From the NCBI GenBank assembly GCA_006218045.1, contig VBWB01000020.1, positions 42,688 through 106,687 on the forward strand: DNA of 64,000 nucleotides. Direction: 5' to 3'. The DNA is from Stygiobacter sp. GTDB lineage: Bacteria; Pseudomonadota; Alphaproteobacteria; Rhodospirillales; Magnetospirillaceae. Position 1 is the stretch's first letter; every line of letters begins with the position of its first letter. Positions 11,201 to 18,853 of the stretch are shown here, in pieces. A program made the translations under genes and the position numbers. Below the pieces are notes generated by a model. It was not told the origin of the DNA and made no database searches. It was given only the letters and a program-made list of their open reading frames with translations.

Positions 11201-14200
11201 CGGCAGCTTCTGGCTGAAGAACGCCAACGGCACCTACACCGAATATGATGCCGGCCACAATAATGCCGGCACCTGGAGCTTCAGCGAAGCCGAATTGAAG
11301 AACCTGTACTTCAAGCCGGCGGCCAATTCCAACGTCGACGTGGCGCTTCAGGTCAACGCGGTGTCCACCGACGGCAGCAGCACAGCCACCCGCACCGCCA
11401 CCATCAACGTGGTGGTCACCGGCGTCGCCGATCCGTCCAACGTGACCTGGGTGGATGCGGAACAGAAATACATCGCCCAGGCCGACGGCACCGAGGGCAA
11501 TGTCATCCATCCGCATCTGGAAACCTATGTCAGCGTCGATACCGACGGCTCGGAAAGCCTGAGCGTGGTCATCTCCGGCGTGCCCGCCGGCGTGACCGTC
11601 ACCCTGGACGGCGTCAGCACCGACCAGCTCAAATATATCGGCAACGGCAAATGGTCGGTGGCGCCTGATTACGTCGATAATGTCCGCCTGATCGCGCCCA
11701 CCGATTATTCCGGTACCTTCGACCTGTCGGTCAGCCTGATCACCACCGAAAACGACGGCGATTACGAAAAGGTCGATGCCACCTTGCGCGTCACCGTCAC
11801 CCCCGATGCCGACCTGCCCACCGGCAGCATCGGCGGCAGCGGCAACGAAGATGCCGGCGTCGTCAATATCAGCCTGACCGCCAATGTCGCCGATATGGGC
11901 GACGGCATCGCCGGCTATGGCAATGGCGGCATCGAAAGCATCGTCAGCATCACCAATGTGGTGGTCGATGTCGACCTGCTGGTCGACACCTTGCTGGCCC
12001 AGGCGGCGACCGCTGCCGGCACCAGCGTCGCCAATCTGCCCCCGTCCACGGTCGCCGATATCCTCGACGACGTCACCGTCACCTATGGCGGCACCACCTA
12101 CACCGCCCAGGCCGACGGCTCGGGCAATTACCAGATCACCGTGCCGTCCGTCACCGTCACCCCCGGCCAGACCAGCGTCACCGTGTCGGGGCTGGCCCTG
12201 CACGGCGTGCCCGATAATTGGGCCAAGGATTTCAACATCAAGATGACGGTGACCGCCCAGGACGGCGCCGATACCCAGGCGCGCGACATCAGCGGCAAGG
12301 TGGTGGTCAAGGCGGTGGCGGACGAGCCCAATCTGGTCATCGACGCCGATACCGACGCGACCCCGCTGGTGCATGATTACGTCACCGGCACCATGGTCGT
12401 GGGTGGCCACACCATCGATACCCACGAGGTGACCCTGACCGGCGACATCAGCGTCGCCGACACCGCCCTTTATAGCGGCGACATTTCGGAAAGCCTGTAC
12501 CTGAAGATCAGCGGCGTGCCCAACGGCGTGTCGGTGCAAGGCGGCATCAACAACGGCGACGGTTCGTGGACCGTGCCGGGCGGCACCGAGATCGCCAGCA
12601 TCAAGCTGGTGGCCACCTCGCTTTACAGCCGCACCGACGCCGATGGCGACACCATCGCCGATGACGTCACCTTGACCATCAAGGCGGTGGTCACCGACGT
12701 CGATCCCGATGGCGGTTCCGACACCGAGGACGGTTCGGTCAGCGTCGTCGTCAATTTCGGTGATTTCGGCGGCTCCGGCGGCAGCGAGAACCTGCCACCC
12801 ATCCCCACCGGCGACATCACCGGCACCATCACCGGCACCGAGGATGGTGCGGTCGCCCTGTCGCAGGTGAAGCCTTTGATCAGCGTCGTCGACGGCAACG
12901 GCGATCCGCTGACCGTCAATGCCAGCGGTGTGGCCAGCGATGGCTCCACCGTCAGCGTGGTGCTGGTGGTGCCCAAGGGCTGGAGCATTTCCGGCTCGGG
13001 CTATTACCAGATCGACGCCATCGACAGCGATGCCAATGGCAGCGCCGATACCTTCACCTATACGGTGCCCTATAGCGCCCTGGGCAGCGTCACCCTGACC
13101 CCGCCCAAGGATTTCGCCGGTGATAGCAGTGCGCTTCAGGCCCGGGTGGTGGTGACCACCGCCGACGGCCGCTATGACACCGCCTCGGCGGCGTTGCAGG
13201 TGGTGCCGGTCAAGATCACCCCGGTGGTCGATGGCCCCTCCATCCAAGGCACTATCGATCATGTGGCCGAGGATGGCGCCGATGCCGGCATCACGCTGAC
13301 CATCACCGATATCGACATCGATAATTCGGAAAGCCTGAATTCCAACGTCATCAAGATCCGCATCGCCGACGAAGGCGGCAAGGTGACGGGCGAGTTGACC
13401 GCCGATGGCAGCGGCGGCTTCACCATGAGCGCCGGGGTGCATGGCAGCGGCTATACCGAATATACCGTCACCGTGAACGATACCTCGTTGTTCAACGGCT
13501 CGGGCATCGTCCTCGGCGGTCTGCACTTCAACCCGGCCAACGATTATTCCGGCACGGTCGGCTTGCAGGTGCTGGTCGAGGTCAAGGATCAGGTCACCGT
13601 CGATGGCGGCGCCACCACCTTGACCGATATCCAGACCAAGACCTCGCATTTCAGCATCACGGTGACCTCGGTGGTGGACGACAGCGTCTTTACCCCCGGA
13701 ATCAATGCCGGCATCGAGGACCAGTCGGGCGGCATTCCGCTCAACATGGAAATCCAGCATTCCGACGTCATCGCCGCCGGCACCGACTGGAGCACCGAGA
13801 CCATGTCGGTGATCATCAGCGGCGTGCCCACCGGCGCCTCGCTGACCGGCGCCTATAACAACGGCAACGGCACCTGGACGGTGAAGGACAGTTCGCTTTC
13901 CTTCAACGCCAGCACCGGCAAGTGGGAATTGCAGGGCGTCAAGTTCGTGCCGGCCCAGGACAATTCCGCCGACGCCAATCTGACCGTGACCACCTTCGCC
14001 AAGGAAGCCGGCACCAACACCTGGGTCGAGGACGGCTCGGCCCCGTTCACCGTATTGGTGGCGGCCCGCGCCGACGGTGCCACCGTCAATCCGCAGAATG
14101 TCAGCGGCACCGAGGACGTGCTGCTGGCCCTGGATTTGGGCGTGCAGGTTCTCGACGCCTCGGAAACGGCGATCATCACCATCACCGGTGTGCCGCTTGA

Positions 14201-16175
14201 AAACGGCATCACCGATGCCGCCGGCAATGCGGTGGGCACCTGGACCCAGACCGGGTCGACCTGGACGGTGACGGTTTCCGCCAGCGAAGTGCGCAGCCTG
14301 GATCTGCTGGGCAGCGGCAAGCTGTATTTCGACGGCGCCACCCATGTGGCCGGGACCTGGACCATGGGCGTGTCGGTGGTTTCGGTCGATGACGACGCCG
14401 ATTCCTTCAACGCCGGTACCGGCACCTATGGCGACGTGGTGCGCAACACCGATACCAGCGCCAGCTCGGGCTCGTTCGCCTTCACCGTCACCCTGGCCGC
14501 CGATGCCGATGCGCCCACCTTGACCGTTGCCGCCAACACGGTCAGCGGCAACGAGGACAGCGCCATCACTCTTAACGTCGCCGATGCCCGTGTCGATACC
14601 GACGGCTCGGAAACCCTGTCGCTGACCATTAGCGGGGCACCGGCGGGGACCAAGTTCCTGGCCACCACCAACGGCAGCACCTGGACCGAGCACAGTGTCA
14701 ATACCGAAGGCGGTTCGGTGACCATTTCCGGCACCTTGACCAACCTTAAGATGGTGCCGCCCGCCGATTACAACGGCACCGTCAATCTGACCCTGACCGC
14801 CACCGCCACCGAAGCCAACGGCGACACCGCGACCACCACGGCGCCCTTGCAGGTCACTGTGACGGCGGTCAACGATGCCCCCACCTTGGCCCTGTCCGGT
14901 GTCGCCGGCCTGGGCATCGCGGCGGGGGTGCACAACGCCGCCATGCATCTGATGCACGATGCCAGCGTGCTGATCAGCGATGTGGACGGCACCGCCTTGC
15001 AATCCTTGTCGCTGCATATCAGCGGCGCCAAGGCCGGCGATGCCCTGGGCCTGAGCGGGGTGACCCCGGCTTTCGACGGCTCGGGCAATATGACGGTGAG
15101 CGTCAACGGCAAGACTTTCGCCGTCACTTACAACGACAGTACCGACACCCTGACCTTCAGCGGTCCGGCGGCGTCGTTCGCCGATTATCAGGCCATCATC
15201 AACACCCACGTCATCTTCACCAGTTCGACCGGCACCTTGCTGGACGGGATGCGCAACGTCGACGTGACGGTGACCGATGCTTCCGGCGGGGTTTCCGGTT
15301 CGCTGTCCATTCCGGTGACGGTGGACGAGGCGGGCAGCGCCACCCCGACCACGGTCAGCGGCGATGCCCTGGGCAGCGTCTATTTCGGCGATGACGGCGC
15401 CCATCTCAACGGCACCATCCCGGTCACCGCCGGGTTGGATATCGCCGATGGCGCCAGCATCAACCAGATGACGGTGACCTTGGATGGCATGGCAGGGGAC
15501 TCGCTGGCCTTGAGCGGCATGACCGTCGGCGTCAACGAAGCCGGCTTGCTGGAAGTGTCGGGCAACGGCATCACCAGCGGCATCACCGTCAGCTTCGACA
15601 GCGGCAGCAACGCGTTGATCTTCTCGGGCTCGGGCTCGGCGACGGATTATGAAACCATCGCCGACAGCATCATCCTGTCCAGTGAAGACGGCAGCTTGGC
15701 GGCGGGCAGCCGCGACATCACCGTCGCTTTGTCCGACGGCAGCACCAGCACCTTCACCACCAACCTCGGCAGCGCTCTGGCGCTGGAAGGCGAGGCGGCG
15801 GGCGAGGTGCATTGGAATGCCGACGGCAGCGCCGTGGTCGACGACACCATGATCGTGCCGTGGGGCTATGACGGCAGCCTGGATGGCGGCAGCAACGGCG
15901 TTGATGCGCTGATGGTGCAGTACAATAACGGCTCCGCCGACAGCTTCGACTGGATATTCACCGTGGTGGATGGCGGCGACATCCTGGCCACCGCCGCCGC
16001 CGATGCCAACAAGTCGTTCATCGTCGACATCCAAAGCGGCACGGCCAATGTCAGCGAAGACCATAACTCGGTGGTGTTCAGCACCGACGCCGACGGTCAG
16101 ATCGTCTTCCAGGACGCACTCAACAACACCTCGTCCACCATGCATTTCGACAATATCGAGCGCTTGCTGGGCTGA
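5217..16175 (+). CDS. Giant acidic repeat protein, probable type I secreted surface adhesin
   Basis: About 3652 residues. I chose the ATG at 5217, preceded by GGAGGG with good spacing, over an in-frame GTG at 5196. The first ~200 residues are Asp/Glu/Pro-rich and end in a Pro/Ala/Val linker (about nt 5700-5800). The rest is a chain of beta-rich immunoglobulin/cadherin-like modules, each marked by an NED- or VED-type opening and a TDGSE(T/S)L motif, about 16 times. Asp-rich, possibly calcium-binding loops occur (nt ~7540-7600, ~9880-9910, ~12630-12660). I saw no canonical RTX nonapeptide block. The C-terminus ends HFDNIERLLG, which resembles the end of many T1SS substrates. There is no Sec signal peptide. 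Position directly after the exporter and adaptor genes supports export by them. Adhesion or biofilm function is inferred from architecture only. Confidence 0.88.
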   Translation: MAEDNLNQPENDAPTNEGAEISTLDALHLDGKGTDRLDDADEQDMPEAGAGEKEDVKGFANVQSANRETFEKMQAGAPAEEGAVPVGDQVIPDIYTPSEPDNLVEARFENPQPRFTPEAAEGGDENDAPPSREGLRPEEPEEAPRPTADGLGEDEEDGGDTPAPAAAAAEVPPEVVPPVVPPAVNPDPDNPPVAQAPSLSVVAASGTEDIPTKLEITASTNNSDNGPETLSSISISGIPDYFTIVDGAGNPVGTLSGGTWTLSNPTQAQLDDIYLKNLDDDDDADFSGTLNLTVTATSSDTGTTATTSAPLSVTIVAVADAPGLSAVDSAGMENAWIGLDISVVDKDVGADNSETQTLYLSDLPDGASLRYTDGNGAVQTVSPTTLTGDANLPDGTYYVVPAEYRDSIEVKSASNDSADFTLSVRATSTEDSNGDVAISGPVTINVDVGVVDPTATGGTYNVNEDQWAALSLSATLNADMAGTGTDGAETLKVYLEDVPAGVVIRDSNTGAPLATTTYTDADGVSHTGYDVTSYMDGTGAIAGLQTRWAAEHKSDAIDFNLRAVINDIDHTEQDGDDDNSATLNDTGTAIHSLAPDIADATAAVRVTFTPVADAPNLGVTASAIGVEDKWFNLGITSSLNDTDGSESLSVTVTGPANTFTLNHGSVVDNGNGTVTYTLTPAQLTGLQIKGGQDYDGNFNLTVTATATEGVGGDTESVSTTIAVDVLSDADKPVVSVVDATQIINEDDFYNLRAAVTGDASGNTTAVQGNLTEAGSADGDGDTDGDGKIESADGSETLTFKVTAQQDSRLVIDNDGVAGISAGDTVIDLNAANGRTVEVSAKDVYDGKIFVGGKEDWASTDDTDTLKFDVVTKATEANGAADDAIDNDTDLARSATAQSDVDTLTLKVVAQHEADTAISAANSGFEDGLTGLTDNRGDDAGTAIPLTPTIEFKDLDHSEKPTGLVTITTDDANFLNGTVSLNGVALTGSANGDGTTTFTINGATFSQTGDTYVVQGLSFMPKDDYAGTITYDVGIQAYDDDTGITKTWVKEDATISVTAVADVPAVATVNTGTMESGAGGSIPLSISVSNADNDGSEAQYVYISGVPAAAGALSVGGVAITPISASFAVDGTNITASAANPVYKVNAGDLADLRLSVSGNYSNDLNLTVWGVSQEASNGDVAISSPASLRVDIGVVDPLISGNAISGNEDAYVSLAAIKANVGAADGSETLTVYVEDLNSGFGLYQNVGGTYVALTTSTYTDPSGASHTGYKIPAALVAADGSLSGVYIKSKTANDDGDTSFTVRAVANDTDSDATPTATNTAYGQTWADTAQTTQTVTLTVNAVVDTVTPTTTAIGVEDKFVALNIAAPLVDTDGSETVTVSVSGLPAGLSLYQGTTLLTPDGNGAYSFSSNDSNALKAQLADLRVTGLVEDSNVDSYGPTTSTNAGIDITDFTLTLSTTTTEAAGGSQTVNQTVNVKVYGDADTPTLVVTEGATEGAAVHVNEDDWYNLKDALVSISGEDGTTPTGLATTSADGSEVLYFKITATNSYTRIWIDADGDGQKGTLASPDAGDTFKELTNGESITVSAADVAAGKVRIGGDENWGNATLEVKITPIAKETDGDTAGEVNSANAALTASNTFDNNAANDLTRAGEASGAQQSLWLRIDPVADTTTISGTASGNEDSAGITFAPTIKLTDTDGSESLSGNVEILVSGTMDGALKLSGVALTAAGTTDVGGVTYTIYTVPVGTLTYNAATSTYTVANLKYVPNANSDLDVTYRVRTTTADAGSPDSYTTTSSIGTITVKAVADAPSIGIGAMVATVVSNTATAQTTITGAEDGYIALDLTAARTDLDGSETLTSATLTSVPAGWSVVYLDPADGQYKAYGNSGTTWTLDLNKLDNVFIHPPQDSDADASKIVFNVTSTEAATGGQVATKNATTSVAFNVVVDAVADQPNLVVSDARVLEDSLVKLDIRPSETDIDGSETLSVTIGNANGGSFWLKNANGTYTEYDAGHNNAGTWSFSEAELKNLYFKPAANSNVDVALQVNAVSTDGSSTATRTATINVVVTGVADPSNVTWVDAEQKYIAQADGTEGNVIHPHLETYVSVDTDGSESLSVVISGVPAGVTVTLDGVSTDQLKYIGNGKWSVAPDYVDNVRLIAPTDYSGTFDLSVSLITTENDGDYEKVDATLRVTVTPDADLPTGSIGGSGNEDAGVVNISLTANVADMGDGIAGYGNGGIESIVSITNVVVDVDLLVDTLLAQAATAAGTSVANLPPSTVADILDDVTVTYGGTTYTAQADGSGNYQITVPSVTVTPGQTSVTVSGLALHGVPDNWAKDFNIKMTVTAQDGADTQARDISGKVVVKAVADEPNLVIDADTDATPLVHDYVTGTMVVGGHTIDTHEVTLTGDISVADTALYSGDISESLYLKISGVPNGVSVQGGINNGDGSWTVPGGTEIASIKLVATSLYSRTDADGDTIADDVTLTIKAVVTDVDPDGGSDTEDGSVSVVVNFGDFGGSGGSENLPPIPTGDITGTITGTEDGAVALSQVKPLISVVDGNGDPLTVNASGVASDGSTVSVVLVVPKGWSISGSGYYQIDAIDSDANGSADTFTYTVPYSALGSVTLTPPKDFAGDSSALQARVVVTTADGRYDTASAALQVVPVKITPVVDGPSIQGTIDHVAEDGADAGITLTITDIDIDNSESLNSNVIKIRIADEGGKVTGELTADGSGGFTMSAGVHGSGYTEYTVTVNDTSLFNGSGIVLGGLHFNPANDYSGTVGLQVLVEVKDQVTVDGGATTLTDIQTKTSHFSITVTSVVDDSVFTPGINAGIEDQSGGIPLNMEIQHSDVIAAGTDWSTETMSVIISGVPTGASLTGAYNNGNGTWTVKDSSLSFNASTGKWELQGVKFVPAQDNSADANLTVTTFAKEAGTNTWVEDGSAPFTVLVAARADGATVNPQNVSGTEDVLLALDLGVQVLDASETAIITITGVPLENGITDAAGNAVGTWTQTGSTWTVTVSASEVRSLDLLGSGKLYFDGATHVAGTWTMGVSVVSVDDDADSFNAGTGTYGDVVRNTDTSASSGSFAFTVTLAADADAPTLTVAANTVSGNEDSAITLNVADARVDTDGSETLSLTISGAPAGTKFLATTNGSTWTEHSVNTEGGSVTISGTLTNLKMVPPADYNGTVNLTLTATATEANGDTATTTAPLQVTVTAVNDAPTLALSGVAGLGIAAGVHNAAMHLMHDASVLISDVDGTALQSLSLHISGAKAGDALGLSGVTPAFDGSGNMTVSVNGKTFAVTYNDSTDTLTFSGPAASFADYQAIINTHVIFTSSTGTLLDGMRNVDVTVTDASGGVSGSLSIPVTVDEAGSATPTTVSGDALGSVYFGDDGAHLNGTIPVTAGLDIADGASINQMTVTLDGMAGDSLALSGMTVGVNEAGLLEVSGNGITSGITVSFDSGSNALIFSGSGSATDYETIADSIILSSEDGSLAAGSRDITVALSDGSTSTFTTNLGSALALEGEAAGEVHWNADGSAVVDDTMIVPWGYDGSLDGGSNGVDALMVQYNNGSADSFDWIFTVVDGGDILATAAADANKSFIVDIQSGTANVSEDHNSVVFSTDADGQIVFQDALNNTSSTMHFDNIERLLG

Positions 16176-16193
16176 ATGTGGGATTATTGCTGG

Positions 16194-16230
16194 CGACCGC
16201 CCCTGGCGACGGGGGCGGTCGTTTTCTTTT
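16194..16230 (+). terminator. Rho-independent terminator after the giant gene
   Basis: A GC-rich stem (CGACCGCCCC, 16194-16203, with the complementary arm ending at 16221) is followed by a T-rich tract (16222-16230). It lies 18 bases after the stop of the giant repeat gene and should end the secretion operon. Confidence 0.85.
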
Positions 16231-16427
16231 CAATCATAGAAGCCGTCGGGCGGGCGCATCATGGTTTCGCCGCCCGATAATTGGCGGGCCAGTTGGGCCG
16301 CCTCCTCGCAATCGGCGACGTAAGAGCGGATGGCGGCCAGCGCGCACTCTTCCGCGCTGCGGCCCTGTCTGCGGGCGACGATGGTCAGGCGGTTTTCCAG
16401 ATCGCGGTCGAGCTTCAGGTCCAGCAT
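16230..16427 (-). CDS. Small ribbon-helix-helix-like protein (orphan antitoxin-like)
   Basis: 65 residues from the ATG at 16427, preceded by a GGAG at good spacing; an upstream in-frame TTG (16442) is less likely. The sequence begins MLDLKLDRDLENRL, a beta strand with basic/acidic alternation, then two helices (IVARRQGRSAEECALAAI and SYVADCEEAAQLARQL). This is the layout of CopG/RelB-type ribbon-helix-helix DNA-binding antitoxins. No toxin gene is next to it: on one side is the terminator of the giant gene, on the other prfC in divergent orientation. It could be a solitary regulator, possibly of its own promoter or prfC. Function is not established. Confidence 0.6.
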   Translation of the reverse strand: MLDLKLDRDLENRLTIVARRQGRSAEECALAAIRSYVADCEEAAQLARQLSGGETMMRPPDGFYD

Positions 16428-16481
16428 GGCGGGCTCCGTCAATTTCCTTGATTTATAGCGCCGTTCGGGACAAAAACCCGC

Positions 16482-18068
16482 ATGACTTCACTTGCTCAAG
16501 AAACGGCCCTGCGCCGCACCTTCGCCATTATTTCCCACCCCGACGCCGGTAAGACGACGTTGACGGAAAAGCTGCTGATGTTCGGCGGCGCCATTCAGAT
16601 GGCCGGGGCCGTGCGTGCGCGCGGCGAACAACGGCGCACCCGCTCGGATTGGATGGCCATCGAGAAAGAGCGCGGCATCTCGGTGTCGGCCTCGGTGATG
16701 AGCTTCGAGCACGAGGGATTGTCCTATAATCTGCTGGATACGCCGGGCCACGAAGACTTTTCCGAGGACACCTATCGCACCCTGACCGCCGTCGATTCGG
16801 CGGTGATGGTGCTGGACGCGGCCAAGGGCATCGAGACCCAGACCTTGAAGCTGTTCGAGGTCTGCCGCATGCGCGACATGCCCATCGTCACCTTCATCAA
16901 CAAGGTGGACCGCGAGGGGCGCGAGCCCATCGACCTGCTGGACGAGGTGGAAAAGACCCTGGCCCTCGACGTGGTGCCGGTGACCTGGCCCATCGGCATG
17001 GGCCGTGACTTGAAGGGCGTCTACGATCTGGTCAACGACCGCGTCATCATGTTCGACCCCGGTCGCGGCGACCACATCGCCGAGATGGCGGTGGACGCGC
17101 CCTTGGACAGCCCCAAGCTGGACGAGGCGGTGGGCGCGGCGGCGGCGGCCCGTCTGCGCGACGAGGTGGAACTGGTCCGGGGCGGCTATCCCGACTTCGA
17201 TCTGGAAAGCTTTCGTGCCGGCCACATGACCCCGGTGTTCTTCGGTTCGGCCTTGAAGACCTTCGGCGTGGCGGAATTGCTGCGCGGCATCGGTCGGCTG
17301 GCGCCCAGCCCGCTGGCGCGCAAGACCGACAAGCGGCTGGTGGAGCCGACCGAGGACAAGGTGGCCGGCTTCGTCTTCAAAATCCAGGCCAATATGGACC
17401 CCAACCACCGCGACCGCATCGCCTTTTTCCGCATCTGCTCGGGCCGCTTCAAGCGCGGCATGAAGGTCAAGCATGTGCGTTCGGGCAAGGTGATGGCTTT
17501 GGTCAACCCGGTGTTCTTCCTGGCGCAAAGCCGTGAACTGGCGGAAGAGGCCTTCCCCGGCGATATCATGGGCATTCCCAATCACGGCCAGTTGCGCATC
17601 GGCGATACGCTTTCCGAAGCCGAGGACATGAACTTCCTGGGTATTCCCACCTTCGCCCCGGAAGTGCTGCGCCGCGTCCGCCTGGATGACCCGATGAAGG
17701 CCAAGCAGTTGAAGAAGGCCCTGGACGATCTGGCGGAAGAGGGCGTTTCCCAGGTGTTCAAGCCCATCGACGGCTCGACCTGGATCGTCGGCGTCGTCGG
17801 TCCGTTGCAGTTCGACGTGTTGACCACCCGCATCGAATCGGAATACGGCATCAAGGCCGGGTTCGAGGATGGCGGCTTCGTCACCGCCCGCTGGGTCAGT
17901 TGCGATGATGCCAAAGAAATGGACCGCTTCGCCCTGGCCCACAAGACCAACATGGCCGAGGACCGCGAAGGCGCCGCCGTCTATCTGGCCCGCAACACCT
18001 GGCAATTGGGCCGGGCGCAGCAGGATTTCCCGGCCATCCGCTTCACCGCCACGCGCGAGCAGCACTGA
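16482..18068 (+). CDS. prfC: Peptide chain release factor 3
   Basis: 528 residues, full length for RF3. The GTPase motifs are intact: P-loop SHPDAGKTT (about residues 18-26), switch I region with KERGISV, G3 DTPGH (about 84-88) and G4 NKVD (about 140-143). An EF-Tu-like domain 2 and the RF3 C-terminal domain (QFDVLTTRIESEYG) follow. RF3 is the GTPase that recycles RF1/RF2 from the ribosome after peptide release, in the cytosol. The gene stands alone, divergent from the small ribbon-helix-helix gene, and has its own terminator-like hairpin. Confidence 0.97.
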   Translation: MTSLAQETALRRTFAIISHPDAGKTTLTEKLLMFGGAIQMAGAVRARGEQRRTRSDWMAIEKERGISVSASVMSFEHEGLSYNLLDTPGHEDFSEDTYRTLTAVDSAVMVLDAAKGIETQTLKLFEVCRMRDMPIVTFINKVDREGREPIDLLDEVEKTLALDVVPVTWPIGMGRDLKGVYDLVNDRVIMFDPGRGDHIAEMAVDAPLDSPKLDEAVGAAAAARLRDEVELVRGGYPDFDLESFRAGHMTPVFFGSALKTFGVAELLRGIGRLAPSPLARKTDKRLVEPTEDKVAGFVFKIQANMDPNHRDRIAFFRICSGRFKRGMKVKHVRSGKVMALVNPVFFLAQSRELAEEAFPGDIMGIPNHGQLRIGDTLSEAEDMNFLGIPTFAPEVLRRVRLDDPMKAKQLKKALDDLAEEGVSQVFKPIDGSTWIVGVVGPLQFDVLTTRIESEYGIKAGFEDGGFVTARWVSCDDAKEMDRFALAHKTNMAEDREGAAVYLARNTWQLGRAQQDFPAIRFTATREQH

Positions 18069-18074
18069 TATATC

Positions 18075-18123
18075 CGGGGGAAAGTCCTTCGGCTTCGCCT
18101 CAGTGTACTTTTCCCCGATTTTT
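18075..18123 (+). terminator. Terminator hairpin of prfC
   Basis: The arms CGGGGGAAAGT (18075-18085) and ACTTTTCCCCG (18107-18117) pair over 11 bases with one G-T wobble, followed by ATTTTTG. The right arm is also part of the longer inverted repeat listed separately. Confidence 0.7.
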
Positions 18124-18294
18124 GAGATGTAAACCCGTGCTCAAGCAAGCTTTCCGCGCGGGTTTGCCTTTTTCTTCCGCCTTCGTGGCGAGCACGGCTC
18201 GCCGCAAAGGCGGTCAAAGGAAAAGCGAAAAACAGGCGCAGGGCCGCCCCAAGCCTATTTTTCTCCGCTTCAATCAACGGGGAAAAGTACACTG
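18101..18294. repeat. Long-span 17-bp inverted repeat enclosing nested hairpins
   Basis: The 17-mer at 18101-18117 is exactly reverse-complementary to 18278-18294. Between the arms lie two more hairpins: AAACCCG (18131-18137) with CGGGTTT (18159-18165) followed by a T-rich tract, and CCGCCTT (18177-18183) with AAGGCGG (18207-18213) containing an inner GGCGAGC/GCTCGCC stem. The right arm is inside the last codons of the minus-strand gene that ends at 18270. The layout could be a bidirectional terminator cluster or a small non-autonomous palindromic element. Confidence 0.65.
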
Positions 18295-18836
18295 TCGCAC
18301 AGGCTGACATTGTGGATGAAGGCGCTCCACTGCCGCAGCATGTCGGGCGGAAAGGCAGGGGTGTCGCGTGGGCCGAAGGGGGCGCCGCGCCATTGCCGTT
18401 GCACCGCGTAAAGCGCATCCTTGCCCTGGATGGCGGTGACCAGGACGAAGCCGCCCTGGCCCGAGGTCTTGCCCTTGGAACAGGTGACCGAAACGCTGGC
18501 CATGGGATAGCCGTTGACCGGCTTTTCGTTGACGGCGCTGGGGCCGGCGGCCTCGCAGGCGTCGCGGGTGTACTGGACGATGCTGTCGGCGAATTGCCGC
18601 GCCGTCTGCCCTGATTTGGGATAAATCTGCACGGTCAGGATCTCGGTCCACGACTTTTCGTCCTGGCCGGGCGGATACAGCCGGGTCACCACCATCTTGT
18701 CCGTGCGCGACAATTGCACCGGCTGCCAACCGGTGGGCGGGGCCAGCAACAGCCGTTCGCCGGCGGGGTTGGGGTCGGCGGCCAGGGCCGGGGCGGCGGC
18801 AAGGCCAAGCAAGCAGACCAGAATGCAGGCGCGCAT
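18270..18836 (-). CDS. Secreted/periplasmic protein of unknown function
   Basis: 188 residues from the ATG at 18836. A clear Sec signal peptide is present (MRACILVCLLGLAAAPALA, cleavage after ALA at about residue 19). The mature part is mostly beta/hydrophilic with conserved-looking cysteines (DACEA, VTCSKG, SLCDS) and no catalytic motif that I recognise. It starts 17 bases after the mutY stop, so it is probably co-transcribed with mutY, though a shared role is not obvious. The last seven codons (SVLFPVD and stop) overlap the right arm of a long inverted repeat, so the native C-terminus may have been replaced. No function assigned. Confidence 0.75.
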   Translation of the reverse strand: MRACILVCLLGLAAAPALAADPNPAGERLLLAPPTGWQPVQLSRTDKMVVTRLYPPGQDEKSWTEILTVQIYPKSGQTARQFADSIVQYTRDACEAAGPSAVNEKPVNGYPMASVSVTCSKGKTSGQGGFVLVTAIQGKDALYAVQRQWRGAPFGPRDTPAFPPDMLRQWSAFIHNVSLCDSVLFPVD

Positions 18837-18853
18837 TGGTTTCGTCCTTTCTC

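Noticed and set aside
8103..16145. Very long open frame (about 2680 codons) on the minus strand
   Set aside because: It lies antisense to the giant repeat gene and exists because of that gene's GC-rich, repetitive codon pattern. Its translation is low-complexity Gly/His/Asp/Val text without domains.
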